Below, piece by piece: positions 12,413-22,319 of a DNA stretch of 64,000 nucleotides. The notes under the pieces are model-generated. The model saw nothing but the letters and a program-made list of their open reading frames with translations, had not been told where the DNA came from and did not search any database. This stretch comes from Nymphalis io. Taxonomy: Eukaryota > Arthropoda > Insecta > Lepidoptera > Nymphalidae. Each line of letters starts with the position of its first letter. Position 1 is the first letter of the stretch. The stretch covers positions 10,974,001 to 11,038,000 of the forward strand of contig NC_065903.1 of NCBI RefSeq assembly GCF_905147045.1, in the 5' to 3' direction. The position numbers and the translations under genes were made by a program.

Positions 12413-12713
12413 ATCAGAAAACAAAAAATTACTATATATAATTTAACTGTCTGAGCCACTACCAAGTTTCTTTCTGTTTCTTCCCGGAAGTATTTACATT
12501 CTTAACTGGTGTTAGATTTAAATTTTATTTAAACTTATAAATAATTTCAATGAACTTGCAAGTTGAATAAAGTATACTTTGATTATGGATTTAAAAATGT
12601 TTTAAATATGTTGTAACAAGATTATTAGAAACATTTTAATACCACCACCATGAAGATGATGATTTTTAAGTTGCCGTTCGATACTCAAGCTAAACTTTAG
12701 TCACAACGTCACA

Positions 12714-12785
12714 GCCTCTTTAGCTCAGTGGTAGAGCACTGGTCTCGTAAACCAGGGGTCGTGAGTTCAAACCTCACAGGGGGCA
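12714..12785 (+). tRNA. tRNA-Thr (anticodon CGU), array member 2
   Basis: A 72-nt cloverleaf with the same arms as member 1, but with anticodon loop CTCGTAA (anticodon CGT), D arm CTCAGTGGTAGAG, and acceptor 3' strand AGGGGGC, which forms two G-U pairs with GCCTCTT. T-rich sequence (ATATTTTTTATT) follows within 20 nt. Confidence 0.97.
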
Positions 12786-13543
12786 TATGTCATATATTTT
12801 TTATTACATTTTATATATTATGTTTGATATACTATTTGTTTACATGTAGACAATTTTACATATGAAAAAATTTTGATGGATTTTTATTTTGACATATATT
12901 TTTCATGTTGCCATTTATTGTTTTTGATAAAAATTCTAAAATAATAAAGTTAGTATTTTGTCATCGACCTTATAAATAAAATAACGATAACTAAATAAGA
13001 TCTAAATTTTTTAAACAATAATTGATTAGGTCAAAAGTCATTGTGGTTAGATCATTTTAATAAATAGTTAATAATATTTGCAATATACAAGATGATTAAC
13101 AATATTATTAACGCAGTTTTATTTATGATTGTGTTTATTATTCTGTTTTAAGTCATTGTAATTCATTTGTTATTTTATGTTAAAACGTATAATTATATTT
13201 ATATATATAGTATCTTTATGTTAATTTAAGTAAATTAATTGATATCTTAAGGAATTTAATTTGCTATTCTATCGCGAATTGTTGTTCTAACCATTTTGCT
13301 CATACCTACATTGTAAACAAATTGATCCATCTGCTGTTAATTAGAGGTAAATTGAAATGAAAATTGAGACAAAAGATATAACATATTAGTACCCATTTTT
13401 TTGCGGCTATATGGTTGTGGGAGTAGTAGTGACCACTTAAAATTATGTGATCAAGTAGTACATCTGATCTATTAAAAAAATACATACAGCATAGTTTAAA
13501 TAATTTGGTAACAAGATTTAAAATATATGAAGTAACGTCGTAA
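12786..13543. other. AT-rich spacer in tRNA array
   Basis: Nothing recognisable between tRNA members 2 and 3, apart from a short trace resembling family B near 13425. Confidence 0.5.
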
Positions 13544-13615
13544 GCCTCTTTAGCTCAGTGGCAGAGCACTGGTCTTGTAAACCAGGGGTCGTGAGTTCAA
13601 ACCTCACAAGAGGCA
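13544..13615 (+). tRNA. tRNA-Thr (anticodon UGU), array member 3
   Basis: A 72-nt cloverleaf with anticodon TGT. This is the only copy in which the 3' acceptor strand (AAGAGGC) pairs perfectly in Watson-Crick fashion with GCCTCTT. The upstream flank ACGTCGTAA is shared with member 5. It is followed by GTTTTT, a likely polymerase III terminator. Confidence 0.97.
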
Positions 13616-13757
13616 CGAGTGTTTTTATTCTAAAAGACATATTTTTAAGTTCATCAAAGATATTTTTAATGCAAAAAAGTTTAAATTACAAAACATTATA
13701 TTTATGTCTTACGTACAGAATAATGATCTAATAATAATATTTTTTTTTAATAAAAAC

Positions 13758-14064
13758 AGACGGAGTTGGCCTGGTGGTTAGAACGCGTGAATCTTAACCG
13801 ACGATCATTGGTTCAAGCCCGGGCAAGCACCACTGATTATTCATATGCTTAATTAGTATTTATAATTCATCTCGTGCTTGACAGTGAAGGAAAACATCGC
13901 GAGGATGCAGGTTGCATGTGACCAATTTCATTGAAATTCTGCCATATGTGTATTATACTAATCTACATTAGAGCAGCGTAGTGGAAAAAGCTCCAAACCT
14001 TCTCCTCAAAAAAAAGGAGAGGAGCTATTAGTACAGCAGTGGAACACTTACAGGCTGTTACATT
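13758..14064 (+). repeat. SINE family A, copy 1
   Basis: tRNA-like head (GGTTAGAACGCGTGAATC, GGTTCAAGCCCGGGC), middle part CATCTCGTGCTTGACAGTGA, and 3' end with CCAAACCTTCTCCTC and ACAGGCTGTTAC. It is full length but diverged, with several substitutions relative to the copies at 18421 and 41292. Confidence 0.85.
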
Positions 14065-14339
14065 TTAATAAGCACGATGATACAAACTTTAGAAAAGCGC
14101 TTTTAATTTATAAAATATGCCTTATTTTAAAAATGAACGAAGCAAAGCTTTTTTACGGTTCCTACATTATAATTTATGTATTTTTCGACGCTTCATTTAA
14201 TAGCAAACAATTTAGAAATATCATTTTTAGAATACGAATTTAATAAAATTTAATAAAATAATATTTCAATCATACTTAATAAGTGTTCCTAATAACCAGC
14301 TTATAATAATCGAAATCTTACATCATATAGGGTCGGTAC

Positions 14340-14480
14340 ATTCCCCCGAGGAGAACTCAGCGTTATATCGTTAAGATCCCGCAACCTCTCCGATCCGGCC
14401 GTAGAAGACCATCGTAGTAGTTTTAGCGGGTAAAAGAATCCCACATAACCCGGTTCCACCCCCAAGGGAGCTGGGTACCT
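14340..14480. repeat. GC-rich dispersed-repeat-like segment
   Basis: A GC-rich island in AT-rich surroundings contains CCCGCAACCTCTCCGA, GGCCGTAGAAGACCATCGTA and AACCCGGTTCCACCCCCAAG. I recall similar segments from lepidopteran LINE or SINE ends. Only one copy is seen here, so boundaries and orientation are unknown. Confidence 0.4.
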
Positions 14481-14859
14481 TTCTGAAGGTTTCCACTGTC
14501 AAACTATTTTTTACGATGTCTATTATACATAAATTATTTCTATATGGAAGAATATTAATTATCTTCAATACCTTAACTATTATGATATAAATAAAAAAAA
14601 TATTTGAAACATGAAAATGATTATTAAGCTTTATGATTATAAACTTAAACTTAAAACATTTGTAAAACCATCTCTCTTTTTTTCGCCGGTCCTCAGTTTT
14701 AAAGTATTTCACGCAGGTTGTAGACTTTTGACAATCTTATCGGTTGTAAAATTTCTATACCAGCAAAATCCGGTTTCGCCACCAGAGAATTCGGTTTTTG
14801 ACGAAAACTCTTCAATATCTGCCATTTTAACGTACATAATGCAGTAAATATTTACATTG

Positions 14860-14884
14860 TTAGGTTAGGTTAGGTTGGGTTAGG
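14860..14884. repeat. five-unit TTAGG tract (interstitial telomere-type repeat)
   Basis: Five consecutive units read TTAGG, TTAGG, TTAGG, TTGGG, TTAGG. TTAGG is the canonical telomere repeat of most insects including Lepidoptera. The tract directly precedes a 5'-truncated SINE A fragment. It is short enough to be a chance simple repeat. Confidence 0.8.
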
Positions 14885-15003
14885 AGCTTCCACCAATCCG
14901 CACGGGGGCAGCGTGGTGTAATAAGCTCCAAACCTTCTCCTCAAAAAGGGAGAGGAGGCCTTTAGCCCAGCAATAGGACAGTCACAGGCTGTTACGGCTA
15001 CGG
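14885..15003 (+). repeat. SINE family A, 5'-truncated copy
   Basis: Only the 3' 120 bp are present, from CCACCAATCCGCA through GGAGAGGAGGCCTTTAGCCC to CACAGGCTGTTACGGCTACG. Confidence 0.75.
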
Positions 15004-15414
15004 TGATCGTCCAAAATATAAAAAAATTATTGTTTTGGTTTTGATTTCTCGCAAATAGCCATATTAACTTAAAACGAGGCACTTATTTTGAAATTACGAA
15101 CAGACTACAATTTTATTTATTTGATAAATAAAGATTATTAATTCGACATAAATTGATTTCTTTTTTCTAACAAACAAAGTCACTAACATGCCAGTAACTT
15201 TATAAAAAAAACTTAAAAAACACAAGATTCCACACGATTTCCACAACATAAGAAATAACATATAAAGAGAGATCCTTGAAGGAAATATATTTGCTTTGAA
15301 CCCAGACCCGACCCTTTGCCAACAAAGATTCCAACACTACGCTGTTTATATAGTCGTATTTGGGCTTTTGCTGAAATTTAAAACGGACTCCATTATAACG
15401 CAAACCCAATAACA

Positions 15415-15486
15415 GCCTCTTTAGCTCAGTGGCAGAGCACTGGTCTCGTAAACCAGGGGTCGTGAGTTCAATCCTCACAGGGGGCA
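15415..15486 (+). tRNA. tRNA-Thr (anticodon CGU), array member 4
   Basis: A 72-nt cloverleaf with anticodon CGT. It combines the D arm of the UGU members 1, 3 and 5 (CAGTGGCAGAG) and the T arm of member 5 (GTTCAATCC) with the AGGGGGC acceptor strand of the CGU members, so it looks like a mosaic of the two types. T-rich sequence downstream is weaker (TTTACGTTTTGC). Confidence 0.96.
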
Positions 15487-16433
15487 TACAAGGTACTACC
15501 CTTCATTTACGTTTTGCTTAGGACTTATGTTGCTATAACATTAAACAGTAAAATCATATTATATCTAATTTTTAATAGTGTCTTGAACTTAATTATATAT
15601 TTTTTAATAAATCTAATCTAAAGGCTGTTTTTATAACATTGGCATTTAATATTATTAGTATTGGTAAAATAAATACTTAAATTTTTAAATTGGATTGTTC
15701 ATTTATAACTTACCCTTTTTTGATTAATATTATATTTAACTCCACGTGTAAGCAAAAAAAATAACATTGAAACAAGTCAAAGAGCGGCTTTTTCAAAGAA
15801 TTTAACTGTTAGATTTAATAATACTGGGAATATATATTTTTAAAATCTATTGTATATCCTTGAAATAGCAAAATATCTACATAGTCGCAACACTGCTAGA
15901 CATTAACACCAACGAGTTTGCTTAATTTTTGTAAAACGTAGTTGTATCTCCTGGAGTAAGCTTTGGAGCTATATTAAGTGCTGGATAAAGAGGAGGCCTT
16001 CAGCATCTAGGGCCAGCACAAGAAAAAAGTTCCCACAATATAAATTCTAAAAACAAAAAACAGAAATATTTAATCTATTTAGAAAATAATTAGGGGCCTC
16101 CTCGTACTCCTTTGTTGCCCCAGGTATGCTAGACTACTCAATCCGGGTCTAGCTCTGGCTTTATACGTTGCTCTGCTTTTCGTTCACCATCAAACACGAG
16201 ATATATAATTAGAAATCAAATTTAGCACATAAAAAACAATGATGCTTCACGAAAGCTGTCTTGATTCTCGGTATATTTCTCGATTATTTATATTTATTTA
16301 TTTATTTCATTAGCATTTTTAACAAAGAATACACATCACAAGCTTACAATTAATATTAACCTGTTATATGTTTATAGGAAACCACAGCATCCTTCCATAA
16401 CTAAATATGATAAAATACACATATTATAAGATC
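15487..16433. other. AT-rich spacer with degenerate SINE A traces
   Basis: No gene. Around 15955-16020 and 16130-16285, fragments resembling SINE A (AGAGGAGGCCTTCAGC; reversed ACCATCAAACACGAGAT) suggest very old copies. Confidence 0.4.
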
Positions 16434-16790
16434 TGACTGCCTCGTTGGTCGAGTGGCAAGATGTAATGCAGATACAAAGTTCCTGGGTCGAGCCGCAGTG
16501 AGCCGATAAGAAGCATTTTCTATCAATAAGTCTCAGTAGAAACCCGAAGTCTCGGAAAGCACGTAAAGCCGTTGGTCCTGAAGTCTAAGCCTTGCGCCTG
16601 AAGTCTTTTCAGCCGTGTCGGATTTACCGTCCCGCCGGATTATGAGAGTGAATATAGAGTGCACCTATGTTTGCGCACACACTTGTGCACTATAATATGT
16701 ACTGTGCAGTTGACTTCTTTATATAATATAGATATCTCCTTTGAGACAAGCTAACTGACATTAGGACCAATGACAGATAATGCCCTAGAA
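16434..16790 (+). repeat. SINE-like family D, long copy
   Basis: It begins CTGACTGCCTCGTTGGTCGA with a tRNA-like head and a B-box-like TTCCTGGGTCGAGCC. It continues through TCGGATTATGAGAGTGAATA to TGTGCACTATAATATGTACT and GATATCTCCTTTGAGAC. This is the longest copy in the window. Confidence 0.65.
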
Positions 16791-17654
16791 AAAAAAGAAA
16801 ACTAAAGTTAAATCTTATATATTCAACAAGGATTTTAGATAAGTAATCTAATCTAATCAGATTATATACGGAATCTTATCTCATCTTTATTATCGGATAT
16901 ATAAAGTAGTTATATAGTAAACGTAGACTATTATACACACAATTTAAAGGTAATATTCGCTATTATAAATTCCTAATCATTATTAGCATTTCAACTTATA
17001 ATTATTATATACAAGTTAAAAACTACATAATAAATATTAATATATAATAATATAATGCTGTTTTGAACTTGTGATATGATTATGTATTGTGTTCGTATGC
17101 AATAAAGTTTTTAAATTATAAAAAAAAATCGAATAAATATAACATTGCTACAATGAAAGATCTAATTGGATTATCGATTTTATATTCGTTCTATTAATTA
17201 TTTTAACTAATTACAAAAAAACATATTACAAGTAAACACAACAATGGAATGCTTGGTACTTCACATGATTCAATGTTTTTTTTTATTGTCATTGATCGTA
17301 ATTATAGATATAATAGAAAAAACCAGTCATTTAGGATTCCGACTCGCGCAAAGGGTTCCGTACAAAATTGTGAGTATGTGATTAGTTCGTCCATCACATG
17401 ATCGAGGGAAAAACTTAACTTTGCACTGAAGTTAAGTTAAAACTGTGGTCCCCATACATCGATATAGGTCACATTATGTTTAGTTTAACTGCAAATAAAT
17501 TTGTAATTGCAAAAAAAAAATAGTGATGTAAATACAAATTTACGGGTGATTTTTTTTCCTTTACTTACACTACAGGACATTGCTTCTGCCAAATTTTATG
17601 ATTCTAAGTCAACGGGAAGTACGTAAAGTAACTTATTCCATTAAAAAGTAAAAA
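16791..17654. other. AT-rich spacer
   Basis: No coding exon, RNA gene or clear repeat recognised. Confidence 0.5.
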
Positions 17655-17935
17655 GTTAAATATCAGCCTGTGAATGTCTCAGTGTCCCTCCTTTTTTGAG
17701 AAGAAAGTTTGGAGCTTCTTCCACCACGTTGCTCTAATGCGGGTTGGTGGAATACACATGTAGTAGAATTTCAATGAAATTAGACACATGCAGATTTCCT
17801 CGCCATGTTTTCTTTCACCGTCAAGCACGAGATGAGTTACAACAAATTAAGCTCATGATAATTCAGTGGTGTGTGAGTTCGATCGGTATGATCGGTTGAG
17901 ATTCACGCGTTCACTAGGCCGTCTCGGCTTATTCC
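17655..17935 (-). repeat. SINE family A, minus-strand copy
   Basis: A reversed copy of the full element, running from the GCCTGTGAATGTC end to the head ATTCACGCGTTC and GGCCGTCTCGGCTT. It is diverged (for example TTTTTTGAGAAGAAAG). Confidence 0.8.
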
Positions 17936-18420
17936 CTTGCGAGTATCAAAATATCTGGCTATATGGGATATAAATGGCAATATAATATGATTACGTTAAC
18001 TTAGAAGTTTGATTTTTTCATTGCTCCAAAGGGTTACAAACTTGAGTATTTGATATTAATTTCAACTTGATACCTCCACGCGTTCCTGTGAAAAAGGGTC
18101 TCGACACATGGACAACGAAGTGAACTTATAAGGATTCCGTTTTTTATCTCTCATTCTCTATCTATTTAAATCATGTGAGTTTCCATTTTGTTGAATGTTT
18201 ATAAAGATTCCCATAAAGAAAATACCCAAAATAAATTTATTGTAAACGGATTAATGATATACAATTGAATAATACAAGGGTTTCTAACATGATATAAAAA
18301 CAAATATAATAGATGAAAAAAATTGAAACCTTTCCTGATATTAATATTTATCATTTATCTGATGTAAACTTAATCAGTGATTAAGATTTCTAAAATAACG
18401 CTTCCGCTAATGATATAAAA

Positions 18421-18726
18421 AAGCCGAGATGGCCCAGTGGTTCGAACGCGTGAATCTTAACCGATGATCGTGGGTTCAAACCCGGACAAGCACCACTGAA
18501 TTTTCATGTGCTTAATTTGTGATTATAATTCATCTCGTGCTTGACGGTGAAGGAAAACATCGTGAGGAAACCTGCATGTGTCTAATTTCACTGAAATTCT
18601 GCCACATGTGTATTCCACCAACCCGCATTGGAGCGTGGTGGAATAAGCTCCAAACCTTCTCCTCAAAAAGAGGTGCGGAGGCCTTTAGCCCAGCAGTGGG
18701 ACATTCACAGGCTGTTACGGTTACGG
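18421..18726 (+). repeat. SINE family A, full-length copy with target-site duplication
   Basis: A full-length 306-bp element starts AAGCCGAGATGGCCCAGTGG, has a strong B box (GGGTTCAAACCCG), and ends GGCTGTTACGGTTACGG. It is flanked by the perfect 13-bp direct repeat TAATGATATAAAA at 18408-18420 and 18727-18739, which marks a retrotransposition target-site duplication. This defines both ends of the family. Confidence 0.93.
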
Positions 18727-19468
18727 TAATGATATAAAATATTTTAATAGATATATTATTTATATACAATGTTTTTTTGTCACTGAATTCAGTGTGACGT
18801 CACAGCCTTTAACCAGTGAATGAACAAGACGTTTCTAACGAATCCTCATATGTAACATTATGATAAGTAATTAAGAAGCTATGCGCAAACAGGTGAATTA
18901 TATAGCTAAAATCGTATACCCTCCGTAGTCGGATTAAAATGTACAATTCCTTTGACATGAAAACTGTTAAATTAATATATGTATAGGCGCATAAACACAA
19001 GGCATATATAATTCCCAATTGCCATAATCCGCGTTTTGACAGAGCACTGAATTTGCTGCATATACATGGTAAAATGATTGTTCGCCATTGCTACGCAAGC
19101 TTGATAAGCCAAATGAACAAGTCATTTGGAAGTCACGTAGTTCGAAAATTCTTCGAAATAAAAACAATCAACCCAATTTTAAAACGATACTCTTACATTG
19201 GCAAAATCAAACGTTTTGTGCTCTTTTAGAACACAAAACACTGTTATAACCTTTGTATTCTCTGTTATTCTGTCGAGCTGTAATCGCCAAGCTACGGCTA
19301 ACACAAACAACAAATTATTTGTAAAATACGTTAAATATTTCTACAAAATCCAGGTTTTCTAATTGAAATATAAATCTATGTTTTACATATAATCTTGTAT
19401 CTTAGTATATAGTCTATATTGCTCAACTTAATGTAATATGACTTACAATATATGATGTATCGTCGTAA

Positions 19469-19540
19469 GCCTCTTTAGCTCAGTGGCAGAGCACTGGTCT
19501 TGTAAACCAGGGGTCGTGAGTTCAATCCTCACAGGAGGCA
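19469..19540 (+). tRNA. tRNA-Thr (anticodon UGU), array member 5
   Basis: A 72-nt cloverleaf with anticodon TGT, D arm CAGTGGCAGAG, T arm GTTCAATCC and acceptor 3' strand AGGAGGC. The upstream CGTCGTAA matches member 3. GATTTTTGC downstream may serve as terminator. Confidence 0.97.
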
Positions 19541-20612
19541 TTGATGATTTTTGCTTAAAAATGATAAAACTTATAATTTAATTTATAAAATATTTTTGTA
19601 TACACTTGTGTATATGATTAAAAGTACTTATACTTATACTATATATATATATATCGAAGGTAACTAAAAAAAATTTTGTATCGTATAATTATTTTTACAT
19701 GCGGCTTTGATACATTCGATAAAGTGATAAACGTAGTGGTTATAAATATTTATTAGTACACCATTATAATTAACGATACAACGTTAATTGGAAAGAAAAT
19801 CTCCGCTCCAGGCGCGTTAATATAAACGCTGGCAATACTATGTATCAAAATGTTCGTTGTTTATAAGTTATTTGTTTTCATCTGTGTTTTTATTATTGAT
19901 TTTTTTTTTGTTATTCCTAGCAGTGGATTCATGCTATTCAAGGATAAATATGAATTTCTTGGGGACCCTTCCTTATAACGATCACCGACGGGCCTTATGC
20001 TCAAAATGACTGAGCATAGAAACAATTTTTTTAATCAATTCTTAAGTGTTTCGATCGTAAAGTTATGGAATGATCTTCTAGCAGACATAAAAATTTTCAT
20101 GTAAATTAAAAATAAATCAAAAAATTTGTAAAAAACTATATTATTATAATATACATATTATTAAATAGTTTTGGATTTAGAATTTTATTGTTATCACGTT
20201 GTTATAGTTTTGAACATAGTATCAGAGTCGTATGGGCTGATTGCTTAAAAAAATATATAAGACGCATTTATTAAGGACCTCGCAACCAATATACTGATCT
20301 CTGTTTTAAATTTTATCTATATTTTGTTATTATATCGTTTCTAGTAGTGTTATAATACTAATACCACTTATATTTTATTTTATACTTCCAAATTGTTTTA
20401 AATTTATTGTTATATTTTGCTTTCTTTCATTATTATTTTAGATAATTAATTTTTTTGCATGTCTGGTTACCTATAAGTATGGCAACTTTTACCCTTAGAC
20501 CTATAAATCTGTAATTATTACTGTCATGTTAGTAATCATAAATAAATGCATTTAGATATTTAATCTGTATGTATTCTCAATTATAGGAAACAACAACAAA
20601 TATAACAATTTG
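19541..20612. other. AT-rich spacer
   Basis: No coding exon or RNA gene recognised. A TA microsatellite lies near 19641-19655. Confidence 0.5.
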
Positions 20613-20950
20613 CATACATAAAAATCGCCGTCATGGGGCGTTCGCCAGATATGCAACATCAAAATTAATGATAATTAACGTAATTTGTAAATAAATAAAA
20701 CTTTTAAATAAATATGAAGTAAAAACAAAGTTTCTTTAATAACATAATTATTTATTTTTCTTATTATAAATAACATCCAACAATAAATAATACGATAAAT
20801 ACGCACCACGCACGTGCAAGAGACTAACAGCATAAGCGTGCGTTATACCCTTTGCTGTCACGGCATACGAGCCGGACTTATCGTTAGTCCCGAGGCGCCA
20901 ATAAATATTTCGCATAAAATAATGATTGCATTATCGGACCTCAACTACAT
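20613..20950 (+). repeat. dispersed repeat family H, copy 1
   Basis: The order TTCGCCAGATATGCAACATC, AAAGTTTCTTTAATAACA, TTTTTCTTATTATAAATA and CGGCATACGAGC is matched, with divergence, by 44025-44340. The element class is unknown. There are no obvious terminal repeats and no coding capacity. Confidence 0.5.
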
Positions 20951-21052
20951 TGTTAACATATAGTAACTTGAAAAAATCGCAATGCATGTCGCAAGCTACG
21001 TAGGTAGGAATTAATTAGAAAAAATATGAAATAAATTGAAACTGTAGTATTA

Positions 21053-21362
21053 TAGATGAGATGGCCTAGTGGTTAGAACGCGTAAATCTTAACCGATGAT
21101 CGTGGGTTTAAACCAGGGCAATTACCAATGAATTTTCATGTGCTTAATTTGTGTTTATAATTCATCTCGTGCTTGACGGTGAAGGAAAACATCGTGAGGA
21201 AACCTGCATGTGTCTAATTTCATTGAAATTATGCCACATGTGTATTCTGCCAACCCGCATTGGAGCAGCGTGGTAGAATAAGCTCCAAACCTACTCCTCA
21301 AAAGGGAGAGGAGGCCTTAGCCCAGCAGTGGGACATTAACAGGCTGTTAGTGTTAATGTTAG
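21053..21362 (+). repeat. SINE family A, copy with 10-bp target-site duplication
   Basis: A full-length element flanked by TGTAGTATTA at 21043-21052 and 21363-21372. Its 3' end reads GCTGTTAGTGTTAATGTTAG rather than the usual GTTACGGTTACGG. That variant end is otherwise present only in the copy at 50627. Confidence 0.9.
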
Positions 21363-21792
21363 TGTAGTATTAAAGTTATAAAGATGCACACATCAATATT
21401 TCTGAACTATATAAGTAGATTTTTTATTTGTGTGCGTGATGTTTGAATGAAAGGATCAAATAAAAGAAATCTTTTATCAAGTTTCGGGGGTGTTTTATTC
21501 ACACAATGAACATTGCCTTCTTACAGCTTAAGTAATTGTATTTTTCTATTCATTGTGTTACGCGTTTTTTAAACGCTTACTCTTCTTTTATTTCTTATTG
21601 ATTTATTTCGGATAGAAACCAACTAACAACTTATTTAGTATGAGAGTAAGTTGCGTTCTATAAGTATTCTTATACTTATTTTCCGAGGAAGGGCTTAGTT
21701 AAGGCGCGTCTGGGTAGGCACCTCCCACTTATCATATTGTATTCTACCGCCAAACAGCAAGACTTAGTAATATTGTGTTTCGGTTCGAAGGG
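21363..21792 (+). repeat. 430-bp block duplicated at 50938-51367 (source copy)
   Basis: This block follows the SINE and shares the offset 29575 with 50938-51367 without any gap. By eye there are two mismatches (within GTTTCGGGGGTG, and CAGCAAGACTTAG against CAGCAATACTTAG). It comprises the SINE's right target-site duplicate, about 300 bp otherwise single-copy in the window, and the start of a family B copy. Because the left target duplicate exists only at this locus, this is inferred to be the original. Confidence 0.9.
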
Positions 21793-21935
21793 TGAGTGAG
21801 CTAGTGTAACTACAGGCACAAGGAGCATATATAGCATTTTAGTAACCAAGGTTGGTGGCGCATTGTCTAACATGTTTATGGGAGATAGTGATCGCAACCA
21901 TTAGGTGTACCCATTTGCCAGCCTACCAATCAATG
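21685..21935 (+). repeat. retroelement tail family B, copy 6
   Basis: CGTCTGGGTAGGCACCTCCC through GGTGAGTGAGCTAGTGTAAC to AACCAAGGTTGGTGGCGCAT places this copy in A-tail-plus orientation. It is internally diverged and lacks a clear A tail. Confidence 0.75.
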
Positions 21936-22106
21936 TAAAATAATATAGCCAACTTGTATAACTCAGGCCGCTACTCAGAATTTCTTTAAAAAAAATCTAA
22001 GAACTTTTTTAACCAGATTCCAGAATAATTTAATGATGATGAAGTCGCAAACATATTTACAAACATTGTTACAAAGCCATGAAGAGTCTCAACCGTGACA
22101 TCATCA

Positions 22107-22178
22107 GCCTCTTTAGCTCAGTGGTAGAGCACTGGTCTCGTAAACCAGGGGTCGTGAGTTCAAACCTCACAGGGGGCA
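22107..22178 (+). tRNA. tRNA-Thr (anticodon CGU), array member 6
   Basis: A 72-nt cloverleaf identical over its length to member 2 by eye (D arm CAGTGGTAGAG, anticodon CGT, T arm GTTCAAACC, acceptor strand AGGGGGC). ATATTTTTTTA downstream provides a terminator. It is the last member of the alternating array. Confidence 0.97.
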
Positions 22179-22319
22179 AGGCTTTGAAAACTGAGTATAT
22201 TTTTTTATTTCATCATTATTATTTTACTATTATAGTTTTTTAGTCTATAATTTTCTTGTAAAATACTATCGTACTAATATAATAAAATTTTGCCTAATAA
22301 ATGTTATTAAAAATTTAGG

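Noticed and set aside
15200..15487. Minus-strand frame of 95 codons beginning PPVRIELTTPGLRDQC
   Set aside because: It is the reverse complement of a tRNA-Thr gene. This peptide is a well-known spurious translation of tRNA genes.
18519..18769. Overlapping frames on both strands, repeated at 41389 and 3764
   Set aside because: They fall inside SINE family A copies.
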